Part shown: in pieces, positions 19,851 to 33,300 of the stretch
Layout: each line of letters starts with the position of its first letter
Position numbering within the stretch: the stretch's first letter is position 1
Translations under genes and position numbers: made by a program
Notes under the pieces: generated by a model
Told to the model about the DNA's origin: nothing
The model's input: the letters and a program-made list of their open reading frames with translations, nothing else
Database searches by the model: none
NCBI GenBank assembly: GCA_028015205.1
Contig: CM051519.1
Coordinates: 40,963,979-41,027,978 of the forward strand
Length of the DNA: 64,000 nucleotides
Direction: 5' to 3'
DNA from: Mytilisepta virgata
Taxonomy: Eukaryota > Mollusca > Bivalvia > Mytilida > Mytilidae

Positions 19851-22589
19851 TAACACAGGAGAAAGAGGCCAAAGATAGATAGAAACGCTAGTTTGAAGGT
19901 AGACAAATACATCAACCAAATAAATATACAAAATATGTATACAGCAAATGGTACGCCATTAGTGAATACACGAAAATTTGCACTGGTTTATGTGATAGGT
20001 CGTTTGCTGATTTTTGCTCTGGGTTTGGACTTAGCTTCTGCATATTTGTAGATATATTTCGTCAGCTACATCATTGTACATGCAGCTTGTAATAAGCTCA
20101 ACATTTGTTGTTTTATCTGCGTATTTTAGTCAACATTTCAAAAGTTTTTTATGTTTAACTGTGAATATGTTGGTTAATAATTATTACTCATATCCAGCTA
20201 TTTCGGTCATAACGTGACTTCTGGTAGTACAAAGGTGTCAAATAAAGGTTGTAGATTTATCAATAGAAATCAATAGGACTTTTTTGTGATCGTGTGTTTA
20301 AAAAACATCCAACCCCTCATTGTATAGCTTACCATTTGGGTCGTTTTCGATATGTACTTTAAATCAGTCCAGGGCATACAATTTTTGCTTCCAATTTCAT
20401 TTGAAATTTTCGTGTTGAACGCCTAATAAATAGATATAACATACGTGAATTTTGCATAAGGACTCATTTTCAAAAAATAATTTCGATGATTTCCTCCGAT
20501 ATTTAATACAATCAAACCCCACAAAATAGAGTTAATATATGATAGAATATCATAATAAAGACCAATTCATTTTTCTTGCTTCCAATTAAGGTTGAAATGG
20601 GTTATTTTTTACGATTGTTATGAAATTATTCAAGATGGCGCCCATCCCAATCAGCATCTGCATAAATATCGTTCATACAAATAAAGAGAATTAATTATAT
20701 AATATGTTACCTGTGTAACTTAATTAAGGGTTGGAACTACAAACATCCGGGCAGTCAAGGTACAATATACATGTCAAATCGTTAATTAGTTATAATTACC
20801 TGAAACACAAGCATGTTAATTGCGGAGAACAAATTTCTTTACATGCAAATTTACTTCAGATAAAACTCCAATAAATATTACCAAAAAAAAAATCTTTTGT
20901 GGCTTAAAGAATGAAGAAAAAAAACTTGCACCATAACCCTTTATCACATGTATTTTTGCCAGTTTGTATCAATTGGTGATAAATGTCATATTGTTAATTA
21001 TTGTCACAATTTCATATATTGGAATTATAATCCATGTGAAATGTAACTACATATTTCAAATGAAAGTTTTTTAAAGTGAAGACTAGGAGTACGTGCTATA
21101 ATCAATACAGCGTTACCGAAGTACGAAATGCCTGGCATGAACAGGACCAGTACACGGTAATTGGGTAACCAGTTGATAAGTCTAAACAGGGTTACCTAAC
21201 TTAATTATGACCGAAATATGTGCATATGATTGATGAAGCATCTTCTTGTTTTTGTACTGTGAAAGTGTTGTTACAAATGATTTTTTTATTATATGTTTCA
21301 CATTTGTTGTGGGCATCACATTGGCTTGGTGGGTAATGTCTCTTGTATTATGAATTCTTCTGGGGCATCCTTATATCTTCTTTAGGGCTACATATAATAC
21401 TTTGTTAAGTTTCAAATGTATTTTGCCGACAAATCCATTTTGAATTGGAAATTATTGGGTGCAAAAAAGTGGTACCTCTATCCTAATCGTATTTCTATTC
21501 TTAAAGTAATACTTATTCTGAAACAATTTATCACTGCTAAGTACAGGATTGAATTATTATCTAATTTGTTCTAATTTCCATATAGATCGAAAACCATACT
21601 TTAAGAATGAACCACATTTACATACTAGACAGTTTTACCGATATATTAAATGCATAAAATAGAAAACAACATTTCGGATTCTTTATTATAAAATACACAA
21701 AATCAAGTATCATTTTACCCGCAATTTAAATAATAAATCCATTCCTACCATTAGCTTAATGCTTGCTTTCATCAATGGATATTTCAATAATGCCATATTT
21801 TTGCGTTCGTTTATCATTTTTACAGTTATAAAAAATAGAAACAGATGAGCAGGATTTGTTATATCAATTAAACAGTCTCCTGAATGAAAAAAATATTAAA
21901 TTATCACAACAGTGTTCATTTTATACATATTTATACATTTACATGGTACAAAAATAATGAAAAATTAGTTGAAAAATTCACTATTTGTGGTAGTAAAATA
22001 AATATGGTATGTGTATTTACAATGAAGTTCCTTGTGTTATATACATTATGTTTTGCATTGCTCTTTTTAAAAACAAACTGTTCCATTACCTTTTCCTCAC
22101 TTAAAATATTCACACACTATCATGACTATACAAACACAATTCATGTATATTCACAGAGCCACCAACAATCCTTCTTATTGTAAATGTTATAACGTTTCAA
22201 CACTACATTACCAAAGTCATTTTAAACGTATTAGAAAATAAACTCTGCATCATTACTCTACTGTTAATACCCACAACAGCACTGCAATAAAATGCTAATA
22301 TGCACTACATTAAAACAAAACCTGTGGTGACACAATGTCTCGTTAAGGATTAAAATAACTGGACGTCCGGTTAAAAGTAATTCTAATTATGTGTATTGTA
22401 TCCAGCATAGAAATATCAGATGACAATATTTCTTTAAGTAAGCTGTATGTCAGATGCCTTTTGTCACAACCAAAGCTGAGCACTTCAGATATTATCCAAA
22501 AAATTGCTGCTCTTTTTCCATCTGGTGTCCCATAACGTAGTCCTGGGATAATAATATATGATTGTCCAGATATATCTAAATATTCTGAA
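19851..22589. other. Intergenic region between the two convergent genes
   Basis: AT-rich, no coding frame I can support. It contains the inverted-repeat pair at 20199/21205 described separately. Short open frames here have no family signature and no splice support. Confidence 0.6.
20199..21218. repeat. Possible non-autonomous element with 14-bp inverted ends
   Basis: TATTTCGGTCATAA (20199-20212) has its perfect reverse complement TTATGACCGAAATA at 21205-21218. The about 990 bases between hold no ORF. Ends start and finish with TA, but similarity beyond the 14 bases is weak, so chance is not excluded. Confidence 0.35.
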
Positions 22590-25500
22590 TTATGAATCGC
22601 TGACCACCATACTATCAAGAAAAGTTTCAAAATCATCAGATTCTTTCTTTAATCTGAAATAAAGACAATATATATCTTCATTTTCGTTTACAAAAAGTGT
22701 TATGCATTCAAATATTTAAAACGAATTTGACAAAAGCCACGAACAATAACGTACATCAAATTATTTTTATGATTGCTATTAAACTCTGGACTTTATTTTT
22801 ATCTTCATCTCTTACTCTTGGAAGTGACGTACCAATAGCTGTCGCCAACGACGTTACTATGCAAAAGTCGACTCGTAGTCATATAAAACATAATCAATTG
22901 CATTATCTCGTTAAATCTTCTGAATACATTGAATATGTCTATGTAATAAACATAATAACTAATCTAGAAATATCTATATACTAATGAAATAGGACTTCTG
23001 ATAATAGTACATAAATAGTGACCACTGCATTCCATTTCTGAATGCTTTAAGTCATTGATTCAATCAGAGACTGGTATAACATCTATGCAGATTTGGAGCG
23101 ACCATTTTACCTGTTAAGAGATTCCTTGCTTGAATTTATTAATCCATCAGTATCTAATTTTGTAGTTTCTTTCATTACCCTGAAAACAAAATCATTAAAA
23201 ATCAGTTTTGCCTGTTATGTAGCCTGATATAGAATAGACTTTATTTTCGTCGAAAAATAAGAAACCAATTGTAGTTTGGTTTAGTTTTTCTTAATTAATG
23301 GTTACCATGTACGTCTATGTTCAATATTACAAAATGCTTTCCGAATCTTCTACATATAGCCAAAAAAACCACAATAGAATCTGTTCAACTTCTTAACATT
23401 CATATACAAAAAGAATCTTAAAAATATGAAACGTCTTTGGCATTGTAAACTACTCAAAACATGGACGAATGGCATTTTTTCATTAATAAAAATATGACTG
23501 AAATGTGTAATCACTTACGACTTTAAATCCTCAGAACAACTGACAGAATGTTTCATACTCTCAGTATACACGGGCGGCTAAAAAAGAAAAGAAAAACGAT
23601 CGCATATTTAAAATAGAAATTGCATTATTTTGTTTCACATACTATGCAACTTTATGCTACCCTAAGTATTCTCTGGTTTTATGAAAATTGAGATTAGAAA
23701 ACTTCAGTGTTGGTAGGTCTGTTATAATCAAACCTTAAAACATGAATTATAGTTTCTTTTCGGAAATTAAAAATGGTCTTAATAACATAATAACAGAATG
23801 TTCGTTTCAATAATAAATTGATATTTAAAAATAAAAATAAGTGCATTCTATTTAGTCCCTAAATATTCTTAGAATAGAGAATGGAAACGGGAAATGTGTC
23901 AAAGAGACAACAACCCGACCAAAGAGCAGAAAACAACTCAAGGCTACCAATGGATCTTCAACGCAACGAGAAAATCCCGCACCCGTAGGCGGGCTTCAGC
24001 TGGTCCCTAAACAATAATGTATACTAGTTCAGCAAAATGGATGGCACACAAAACTCCGAAACATAAAAATGAAACAAAATTCAAAACACACACAAGACTA
24101 ACAAAGGCTAGAGGTTCCTGACTTGGGAAAGGCGCAAAAATGCGGCGGAGTCAATCATGTTTTGTGAGATCTCAACCCTCCCCCTATACCTCTAGCCAAT
24201 GTGGAATAAACAAACAAACAGCGATACACACAGTAAAACTCAGTTCAAAAGACGTCCGAGTCCGATGTTAAAAGGGTAACAGAAGAAACTAAGCAAATTG
24301 GTAATGATAAATATATATTAACAAAGGACTGCTAGCAGTTACTGTCATGCCAGCTCCAGACCTCAAACCGATCGAAAGATTATGTCTATATCATATAGAA
24401 AATCAGCCACAATCCCTCCCGTTAGGGGTCTACTATCATGCCATCATGAATTATACGAGAAGAACCGAACCCGTATCATGCAAATAACTGGTTTTAAAAT
24501 AAATGTGTTTATTTCCGATGCAAAGACCCTACGAGTGAATCAAAATGAATTCCAAAAATGCCATCTTTAATGACTAGACAACAGTATCGTAACTATATCT
24601 CTTGTTTATAAGTCTGTTTAAAGGTTTCATTAGCTTTTCATGTGAATGACGACATTTTTGTTCTTTGTATAGAATATTACTAAAAGATGGGATATGATAT
24701 ACCTTAACATATAAGATGCTTGTACGTTGATTTATATTTACCTATGAGGTCATTGTACCGATGATAAAACATAGTAAAAGTTTTGACAAGTTAGTGATAT
24801 CGAAATCCCTGGCGTAATAATGTTTCAGTAATACAGAGATTTCTTTCGTTAAAATCAAATACCTTGTTACATACATGAGCGAATCGAACAAGTTGAGATA
24901 TATAACACCATACGATGGTGCCAAAGAAACTTGGTCATCTAAAAACGGATAACTAACAATAGGAAATGAAAAGTCATCTCTCTTATCGTAAATTTTAGTA
25001 TTAAGTTTAGTATAAAGTTTGTTCTTTTGTCTGATTGTCTCTTACATATGTAAAGTGTTTACCCATCTTTCATATTCATGGCAGTTTATTCAAATTATAA
25101 ATATTGTATTTACCCTGTTATTTATATACTTACAGTATATTCTGCAAAAATAACCTCCTGCAGTTCTTCCATATTGTTTACAAGTTCTCGAAGCTTATCA
25201 CTAACTGCAAGTTCACCCCTGATCAAATTGGAAAAAAAATTGGAAAAAACAAAATGATTATAGATGTTTTATTAACTGAGTGACCATTTAGGTTGTTTTG
25301 TTTTATATGCTCAAGTTCCTGACGGTTTTTTGTTTTTAATTTGTCAATTATAAAAAGACATTATTAAACATTTCTTGATGTAACAATATGTAACATTGGT
25401 CATCAGATAGGTATCATAACAAACACTAACCTCGAACAATTTCTGTATAATTATTCCTTTATTAATGAAAGCACAGTTATACCCAAGATGGGTTGAAGGT

Positions 25501-28500
25501 TTCAAAACATAATAAATTTTGTAGAAATAAAAAGGTGTAGGATTATTCCGGAATATTGGTTATAGCTAAGTCAAGTATCCCTGGTTAAAATCTTGTCCAG
25601 GATAAAACCCCAGAGATTAAATTTGCGACGCTCCATCAACCACAATTACGAAGATAGTTTCTATAAATCATAGTAGTCGAGTTTAGGATAAAATGTCGTT
25701 ACAACCTCGCACCAGCATTAGTAGTTTATATAACTTCTTTTCCAATCCACTGCAAAAATAACACTTAAATTTCGTTACGGGGCCGCTTTCACATCAGAGT
25801 GGAGAATGTTTTGTATACGTGTAAGTTGCTTGTTTCTCAATCCACATAAATTTAAAGCAATAAACAGTGTATTCACGAAGTCAGTTAATTAATAGATACT
25901 TCTTTCAATTTCATAATAATATGAAGGAAGGGACTTTTGTATTTTATATACCTCAAAACTTCTTGGATGTTATTGACAAACATTTTCTTATCACAGTCAC
26001 AATGCGTCGCCCAATGGTTCCTTGCTTTATATACTAAACTCAATATATTATCTCTGAAAGTAAAAACACAGTTTTTGATTTTGAGTGGTGTATTGACTTA
26101 CAAATGTCACCATCAAACATTAGTATTTCATTATAATGTTCTACCCAATAACAAGATCCCGCTAACGGAATTTTGAACCCTAAAATTCGTGTGTTACCTA
26201 GCCACACCCATTTTCAGTTACAAAATGAAAAACTTAAATAAGCCAATTAAGATGCATTGCAAAATCAAGATTCCTTTTCAACAGACTGTGTTTAAAAATA
26301 AAAAAAACTTTTTTCTCACATCTGTGCAATTGAATTGGAAAACAAGTAATTTGGTCGTCACATATTCATTATATTCACTGTAAAATTCCTAGATTTCGAG
26401 GTTGGACCCCAGCAAAATAAATGGATCTAAAATGCAACTCAGACGATGAAAAAGTTTTATCTGACCGTAATATACATGCGATTGAACGAAATTTTGGAAT
26501 GTTATGAATGTTCATTTGTTCCGACTTTGTGTGTGCTCTGTGTTACACAACTGATTTTTATTGTATTAGGAATTCTACATCAAGTCTACTTCATACATGT
26601 AAATGTGGTGTAAAAAGAAAGGATTGTATATCACCTGGACTCAAAAGTTCAACATTTTTGAGAAAAATTAAAGACTCATGAACGCCTCGAAAACAAAATT
26701 ACAAGGTCTAGGATAACTTCTTTGATGCTCTCCCACCTTTTCCCATAAAAATTAATTGCTCCCGCAAATCGACTGAGCTGAAAACCATTGAAACATTACA
26801 ATAACAAAAGAAATTAGCTCTGTCAGACTTCAGCTACATTTAACTTACCTCAAATTTTTATTCCGAATTAAATCCAATTGTGTTTTCTCACGAATCTGAG
26901 AAAATTTTGTAATGTCAATTAAAGTTTCTTTTGCAGATTTTAAATACCCTTCCAGAGTTCCAATACTAAAAAATATAAAAACATCTTTATTTGTTCAATT
27001 TCAAAGCGATTTTGCTCTAAAACAGTAAAGAATTTTTCGTAATACTCACCACTGAAAATAGTAATTACATTTGATGGCTCTATAATTTTAACTTAAATTT
27101 GTTTAGCTCAAGTTTCATAGTTCTGCAAAATGTTGTCTCATTAGTTCTTTGGACGAGATCACGAGCTGGTAAATCGATAAAATGTTTTTTCTGTCTCAAC
27201 TTACACGTGACTTCTTCGTTTTGTCATAGATTTTTCCCTTTGTTCATCTTTGATATCATTGTCACGACTTTTCCCATCATTGGACACTCTATGGATGGAA
27301 CTTGCGTTGGTTATCACATGACCGGTGATGCTACCATGGCAGGAGATGCTTACTCTGTCGACGCACCTGATCCCTCCCTTTCAGGATTCATTTGATCTCT
27401 ACGAAAGTTCATTAATCCGTGGTTCTGTGTAATGTGGGAGTTCAGATTAGCTTACGACCTCACATACACAGATCTTTTTTCAATCTTGAATTTTGTACAC
27501 CTGTCGTTGCTCTCTCCTGATATTTCGTTTTCCGAATATAGGTAACTACCCCTTTTATTTTTAACCTTTACCCAATTTCAGTATATTTTCATATGCATAT
27601 ATAGTATATAAATAATGCAGAGTTGCAACAATTTGATTTCCAGTTACCCAAATTCAAATATAACCAAAAAAAGCCGAACTAGAAAGTAACCAAATATTTC
27701 AATGCATTGATTTGATCAATTCTGAATTGATTTTTACTTACAAAAGCAATCCATTTGAAATAAAATTATTTTTTGTGATATCTTCCTTTTCTTATTGGAA
27801 ATAATAAATTTGATATGATATAACATGTGTTTTGTGTCTTACCATTCTTCTGAACATAATGAATGACTTGACGTTTGGGAATTATTGGCCTTTTTACTTC
27901 CATGAATATGTTGTTCAGCATTATATATTTTCTCTCGTATGTGGGAAATTACTCTTGGGATCTGTAAAACAAAGTTGAAAATGTTAAATTGAATAAGTTT
28001 TTTTATTTTTACATAACGTTTATGTGAGCCAGATTAAGAGTTCGTGTGAACACTAAGTATTTTTCATTAATCTTAACTACAACATGAAAGATAAAACTTA
28101 TAATCGGTCCGTTCATTTCAAATACAGACATGGGTTAATCGTAAGAGTATGAAAAAAATTGTTCTAATCTTTTATTACATAAACAAAAAAAAAGGATGAG
28201 AAGAAAAGTCAACAATGACATACGAATCAATCAACAGAACCCTGGGAAAAATACAAAAGAACACAAAACACAAACCACCGTTCAGTGTCTGTACCAAGTC
28301 AGACTATCCTGACTCTCTGTTGTTTTTATGTTCGTGTTTCGTGGTCTTTTATGTTATTTTTTTCCGGGGTTCTGTATGTTGGGTATCGTTGAATGATTGG
28401 TATCTTATTGTCAACCTTTCCTGTTATCAATTTTGTTTTTATGGTAATTCTGTTATAAGTAGGTACAATTTTATCTCGGAAAGTCTGTACTGTATAACTA

Positions 28501-30347
28501 TTACATACCTGATGCCAAGGATGCTGAAAGGAGCTACATTTTGAGCCTCTAGCTCGTAATGAATTGTCTGTTTGAATCGATACCATCGGAGATACACTAT
28601 TTGACATCCGAGGTATCCTCTCCTCGGCCATCATTGATAATAATTTGAAATCCTTCTGTATTTCTTTAAACATTTTTTCGTTATTTTTCCTGAAAGGAAT
28701 ATATTTCGTTGAAAAAAAACTACAAAAAAAACGTTGAAATTAAATAGTCCAAGATTCCTTTGAAGTCACGCCGCATTTTTAAGAATTGTTAACGTCATTG
28801 TGTCTGCAGCCAAAAACAGCCTTTTACAAGACTGTTATACATTAGAGAAAACTTGATTTAAATTAAAGTCTTATGAATTAGCAAGTTTCTATATAGTTTT
28901 CTTTTTTTAAATACTTGTATTAATACTGGTGTATTAATATTGGTGTTTTATTGTAAGCCTATGTTTTTCATTCTTCCAAGCCAACGATTTCCATGTCGTC
29001 AACAGCTTTTGCAATTATCTTGAATATGACCTGTGGCTGTCTATTTGTCTTATGTTATATGTTTTTGTCGCATAAAGGGATCGCAGTATGTGCAGGAAAA
29101 CTTTTTTCATTTAGTGATTGAGAAATAATTCACGGTGGCTTCAAAATATCCTGATTTTATCACGGGTAGATCTTAAATATCGGCATGAAGGGCCTACCCG
29201 TGGTAACATCATGATATGTTTAAGCCAGCGTGAATTATTTCTATTCCAATAGGACAGTTGTTACGACATTTTGAAATGCCTCAACATAGGTATTCAGACA
29301 CGAAGATGCCATTACACAACATAAGTTATACTATGACGTCGTTAAAGCTTGTGGGAAACCTTACTATGACGTTGCCAAACAAGCCGTCTGACGTCTGCGA
29401 CGTTGGAATCAAATTATCTATATCTAATCACGGATGTAGACTGAAAGTGTTTGAAGCTGGTCATATTAGAATATTTATTGATGCAGTCCAGAGTACATAT
29501 AAATATATGTACATAAATTACCTAGTAGTATTGTCCAAATAAAAAGTGGTGATTATACTTGTATTGTACGAGTTTGAGCTAACTGTTTAAGACCTTACAT
29601 CGAGTTCAATGCGAAGAAAAGCAGCAAACACGCTGTTGTCTACATGGACACCTTTCGCAAATACATTGAACCAACATTCGTCCAATGATAAATATCACGA
29701 TGATGCAACTTTATACGACTTCAGTTGCATTCAGATTGAAATGACGAATCATTGTTACTATAGATATTCAAAATTTGAAATGGATCACGTGTACTTTCCT
29801 CGTAGGAAAGTGTTGTACTTATAGGGTACATATTAATAATACAAATGAATTCTATATATGATCAATTTATGATATCATTCTAAACTAAATTTCAAGATAG
29901 TTCAAATATACTTCGGATTTTTTATTTTCGGCATTTTCAGCCTGATGATGAATCATAAAGTTTTTGTTTGAAATGTGCTCACACCAGTTACCAAATTTTT
30001 GAAATAGAGAATTTTTCTTTAATGACAAATTACAATAAAAACTGTTTTCGTATCCCCAGATGTTAATTTTGTAAATCACTTTAAACACTTGTATTGTCTG
30101 TCAGCTACATGTACTTGTGGTTATTTTAAAACCCTGTACTTTTGGGTTCACCGGATATGACTACTACTATGAATCATCTTCAAATATTAATCTTACCCGG
30201 AATTCAAAAGAAATGACTGTGCACATTGTCTCATTTGATGAATTTCTTTTACAACATTATATAAATAGGCTATTATACAAGCTGCTTTCCGGCCAACCTT
30301 TAATAACACTTCATTCCGCAGATTAGCATTGTCAAGTGATGATATAT
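22590..30347 (-). CDS. TBK1: Scaffold/dimerisation and C-terminal exons of the TBK1-like gene
   Basis: Exons 10-18, residues 404-717. Exon 10 (30347-30197) reads KVGRKAACIIAYLYNVVKEI, corresponding to the first scaffold helix. Exons 11-15 are helix-rich (KMFKEIQKDFKLLSMMAEER; GYLKSAKETLIDITKF; SLVYKARNHWATHC; KLRELVNNMEELQEVIF) and match the dimerising helical region of TBK1. Exon 11 also has a Ser/Met-rich linker (residues about 475-510). The end, LKKESDDFETFLDSMVVSDS, resembles the short adaptor-binding C-terminal helix region of TBK1/IKK-epsilon only in size and charge. Stop TAA at 22592-22590. Confidence 0.85.
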
Positions 30348-33300
30348 CTAAAATAATAAGTACTTATTAATATAATTAAAATATATATCCAGCAGAAAAT
30401 AACTGAAGAATATTGTTTCTTCTGAGAAGTGACTCCATTTTCGAAGATAAAAGTGCATCCTACGGTAGATATTCAGTATATAACTTTTAAACACCAGTGA
30501 TAAGATAAGTGGGTTTCATCACCTAAATAGTCAATATTGTAATTTGACATGATGTTAAAATACTCTTGAAATTTGCTATTAATAAATATAAATGTTTTTT
30601 CAAATTAAAGTTTCACCTACTTTAAGCAAATAAACCAGTCATAGTGTTACGGGTTTCACAAGTTACTAAATATAGTCAAACAATTCTGTAACTATCATCA
30701 TCTTATAACTAAGAATAGGCACTTATGAATGAAGGTTTTCCCATCTTACGTCTTATTGCAATGTTTTTATCAAACCGTCTTTTCAATAAACCATATCAAT
30801 TTAAATTCATGTCACAGCGAGAGTTACAGTCAAGAAAGACTATGTTATTCTGTTAAAAATTGCCCTTTCTTCCAATGGTTTGAAACCTTGAAAGAAGATT
30901 GTATGTCTTTTCCTTGGACTTAGAATTTAATAGCATCTCAACATATTTCACTGCCAGCATCTTATGAAATACTATCGTGTTTTTGTATAGACCATAGAAA
31001 GTTTCCACGTCATTTATTTGTTGTTTAGAATTCATTGTAAAATTGTTGAACAAATTATGACTGTCGCAGTATTAGTTAGATTTATACGGCTGTTGTAGTT
31101 CACAGTTTGATAATATATCTCGCTTCAGTATCTTTTTATATACATATTAGATATGATCGACAGCTGGCAAATAGACAACTGCTAGCGATCCTCTTGCAAT
31201 CGATGGGATTTTGTTTCTTTAGATTTTAGATTTTTTTAAAGATTCACATCAATACACATTCTTACCAGTATGAATCCTTGAACAGTTATAAATATCTAGA
31301 TCGATAGTTGAAATCAGCAAAAACGGGCTATGAAGGGAGGTCGTAGGTAGTTGTTTTGCTGTCGTATCAATACAAGCAAAGCTTTCAATATTTTGATCCT
31401 CAAAGAAAAGTTTTTGAAAGCGTCTGTCAATGTCTGTTTCAGTAGCAATCATTTCGTAAAGCATCGACAGCCTGAAAATAAAAAACCATTCATAATAGCA
31501 AACGCTGCAATAGTGCTAACATTAAGACAATTATACTAAATGTGTATTTTTGCTATTATAATAAAACAATATCTCCTCTAATTTGTTCATACTGAACCGC
31601 ATTTTAGCTATCACAAAGAACTATGATTTAACCATTTAATTCTTCAACACAGTTTTGTTCTAAAGAACTTTTTACACACGCTAAAAATCTGACTCGCTGA
31701 AAAAACAAAGAGCAGTAAGAAAAGAACTGTTACCATTCTTTGATAATTATACTTGTTAAAAGTTTATATCAAATCCATTTATCCTAGGTTTTTGTAAATA
31801 TTTTTAATGCATACTTTCTTTGTACAATATAAATATATCATTTACAAGAGAAAATAAAGAAGTTTGAAATTCCTAAAAACATTTATACATTGTGAAAACA
31901 CTGCAACGTTTATTTTTGGGAAAGTTTTCAAAATCAATTTAAAATATACTTATTATATTAACCTGAGTTTTTTTTCAGATTTAGATAAAAATATAAGGTT
32001 AAATAAAAAATTGAGTGAAAATATTATAAGATAAAAAAAAAATTAATCGACCTTACCGTGAATTATGATCCAGGTAAACAGTTAAATATTGTAAATTACT
32101 AATATTTAAAATGTAAATTGGAATGGAGCGATCAATGGTATCAACCTCTTGGAAAAATGTTTCGTATGACCACTGCTGGGTCGTATCTGCTTCCATTAGT
32201 CCAGACATAATAGGCATTAATCTTGCCTTAAGTCCACTGAAATATTTAATTCAAAATATATACAAAGGCAAACAAATCTCAACATGTTCTTACAAAATGA
32301 AAAAGAACAAAACTGTTTACCTTTTATTTTTATGTCAATGTGTACCATCAAAATATATAAGAATGAAAGAACTTAATTAACATGTATATTAGCTGCCGTT
32401 CGTTTCAAAATAAAATTCAAGAAATATCGCCATAGTACAAGAATGTAGTAACGCGCTAAAATGCGTTTGACTTGACTACCAGGAATTGTTTTATGTATGT
32501 ACCATTTACTAGACTACACTATATGGTCTGGGTAATTGAATCCCAGCTATCGTTCTGGTTTTTCAATATAACTCTTTTTAAGACCATTTTACGGACAAAA
32601 TAAAAATATATTTATGGTCACGTTTGGTTTGCTTATGAAAAAAAAATGGGTGTATGATTTTGTGTACGTAGTTTTGATAAAGATGTTGGCCACCGAACAC
32701 AAACGGATCATCGTAAGAGATATTTTTATTCCTTCATTTCTTCAAACATCTGAATTATTTGATTTTCACTTATTTTTAAAAGAATTTTGTGCATATAGTT
32801 TGGAATAAAAAATAAGCATTTTTTGCAACCAATGACAAAACAAATTTTACACAGAATAAGTACTGTGATATTACGCTTTTTTCATTATCGTGAGATTTTT
32901 GAACGACCAGCTACAGCATAATCTGATGGTGGATGACGCCATCTATAATCTTTCAATTACCAAGGAAATTGTAACACATTGCTACATGTGATTCCGTTTT
33001 GATTCTGGACAATCCAATGTCTATTTATGAGCAAGACAATTGTTGTTTTATAGAACATTATAATACTAGTTATTTGTTATATACATTGTATGTATTATAC
33101 CTATTTATTTATTTCTTTGTTTATTTTGGAAACGTACTTGTGCCAATTGTATTACAAGATAATAGCCTAAAAATGGTATGACATTAAGTCAATCAAAATT
33201 TTATCAATGCTTTTTTTCTACTATCTTTGCGGTCATGGTCATGCGATTTACTATAAAAACTTCCTTATGATAAATCTAATCAGTTTCCTGCCAACACCCT

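Noticed and set aside
28975..29065. Minus-strand IFKIIAKAVDDMEIVGLEE frame considered as an extra TBK1-like exon
   Set aside because: It ends in a stop without a donor, and exon 10 joins exon 11 directly in phase with a total length that fits the family.
29258..29824. Plus-strand open frames of 94 and 71 codons
   Set aside because: No family signature, antisense to the kinase intron, no splice support.
30853..31053. Minus-strand frame considered as a TBK1-like scaffold exon
   Set aside because: No matching splice phase or family pattern; exons 9 and 10 already join in phase without it.
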